Positions 63,353 through 64,000 of a DNA stretch of 64,000 nucleotides are shown here, in pieces; the first letter of the stretch is position 1, and every line of letters begins with the position of its first letter. The translations under genes were made by a program, and so were the position numbers. This stretch comes from JAMXLO01 sp963850535 (GTDB lineage Bacteria; Pseudomonadota; Alphaproteobacteria; Acetobacterales; Acetobacteraceae), in the NCBI GenBank assembly GCA_963850535.1, contig CAWKMC010000039.1, forward strand, positions 124,001-188,000, written 5' to 3'. Under the pieces are notes generated by a model, which did not search any database, was not told the origin of the DNA, and saw only the letters and a list, made by a program, of their open reading frames with translations.

Positions 63353-64000
63353 GATTTCGCCTATGGCCACGGAGCCTGGCCGCCCGCACGGCCCTCGTTC
63401 TCATTGCCGGCCTCGTCGTGGTGCAGATTGCGGGCCTTGGCATTCATGCGAGCGATCGTATCGAGGTCCTGCGTCTGGCACAGGCACGCGATCTGGCGAT
63501 CCGCATCGTCGGTATCTACCGGACCGTTGCGCTCACGGCTCCGGAGGAGCGCCGGGCAGTCCTGGAAGAGCTGCCCCACGGGACAGGTCTGGACGCGCAA
63601 CTGAGCGACGCGCCACCGATCACGGATCTTCCCCGGATGCCGCCGGTTGGACAAAGCGTGTGGCGCGTCAACCTGAATTTGAGCGGTGTGCCACCGGCAC
63701 ACCACTGGCGGGGCATCGAGCTCTTCGGCGGCCCACGCTCGGGTCAGATCGTCGTCGGTCTGCGTATGCCGGAAGGCGAGTGGCTGAATGTGCGTGCACC
63801 GCTCGGACCGGTGCGACCCTGGCATTCCCCAGCCTATCTAGCCGCCTTTCTGCTGATGACGGTTGCCGCGGCCGGCCTCACGCTGTGGGCGGTACGACGC
63901 CTGACTAAGCCGGTGCGCACGTTGGCCGCGGCTGCGGAGGCGCTCGGGCGTGATGTGAACGCGCCCCCGCTGCCGGAGAGTGGACCATCGGAGGTCGCAA
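63349..64000 (+). CDS. sensor histidine kinase, partial
   Basis: 217 residues readable before the window ends. GTG start in the regulator's stop codon. TM1 at about 13-30 (TALVLIAGLVVVQIAGLGI), a periplasmic sensor region of about 130 residues with LTAPEERRAVLEELPHGTG, then TM2 at about 163-180 (YLAAFLLMTVAAAGLTLWA) and the start of a HAMP domain (VRRLTKPVRTLAAAAEALG). EnvZ/CpxA-like topology. The dimerisation and ATP-binding domains are outside the window. The signal sensed is unknown. Confidence 0.9.
   Translation, partial: MRFRLWPRSLAARTALVLIAGLVVVQIAGLGIHASDRIEVLRLAQARDLAIRIVGIYRTVALTAPEERRAVLEELPHGTGLDAQLSDAPPITDLPRMPPVGQSVWRVNLNLSGVPPAHHWRGIELFGGPRSGQIVVGLRMPEGEWLNVRAPLGPVRPWHSPAYLAAFLLMTVAAAGLTLWAVRRLTKPVRTLAAAAEALGRDVNAPPLPESGPSEVA

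Noticed and set aside
1..64000. CRISPR array, tRNA, rRNA, prophage or insertion sequence
   Set aside because: No regularly spaced repeats, cloverleaf with CCA-type end, rRNA segment, transposase, integrase or phage gene was recognised on either strand.

Overview
The window is GC-rich, densely coded DNA with several Acetobacteraceae-like (Alphaproteobacteria) features. These are Entner-Doudoroff genes, tandem-domain CaiB/BaiF transferase, MlrC, SMP-30 and cyclase-family catabolic genes, a miaA-ilvB-ilvH-ilvC block with serB nearby, and GC-rich intergenic repeats. The family assignment is inference. I found no rRNA, tRNA, CRISPR array, prophage or insertion sequence.

Layout: 1-2478 RND efflux permease (partial) and adaptor. 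2564-4364 small membrane protein and MlrC-like M81 protein. 4312-10995 one tightly packed minus-strand operon: KDPG aldolase, KDG kinase, Tat-exported carbonic anhydrase, MBOAT acyltransferase, SGNH/AlgX-like membrane protein, acyl carrier protein and fatty-acyl-AMP ligase. The last four are laid out like a dlt operon whose ligase has been replaced by a fatty-acid-activating enzyme. 11123-16659 small coiled-coil protein, DUF3429 protein, CorC-like protein, heptose GDP-activation fusion and a tandem CaiB/BaiF CoA-transferase. 16928-19678 an ArsR-AHSA1-DUF899-MFS operon with a clear palindromic operator. 19718-26730 methyltransferases, MscS, two enoyl-CoA hydratases, a secreted phosphodiesterase and RidA. 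26859-31801 an isoaspartyl methyltransferase-like protein with a Tat-like leader, a spermidine-synthase-like membrane protein, a secreted hydrolase and a Crp/Fnr regulator. 31925-40985 hydrolases and catabolic enzymes, CsaA and a phosphoribosyltransferase. 41648-43961 a large GH16 glucanase with duplicated carbohydrate-binding modules. 44033-47169 two tandem paralogous oligopeptide-binding proteins. 48083-51269 CobW GTPase, PPOX flavoprotein, macrodomain and CorA. 51279-56569 ilvC, ilvH, a toxin-antitoxin pair, ilvB and miaA. 56711-64000 a large adenylate-cyclase/ATPase regulator, serB, alkA, a periplasmic protein and a two-component system (kinase partial).

A dominant technical feature is single-base frameshifts. 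About 21 are needed to restore 14 otherwise well-conserved genes, mostly by adding or removing one base in a short homopolymer, and they are densest at 38.4-41.0 kb. I read most of them as sequencing or assembly indels rather than gene decay. I annotate those genes at full length and name the shift point in each.
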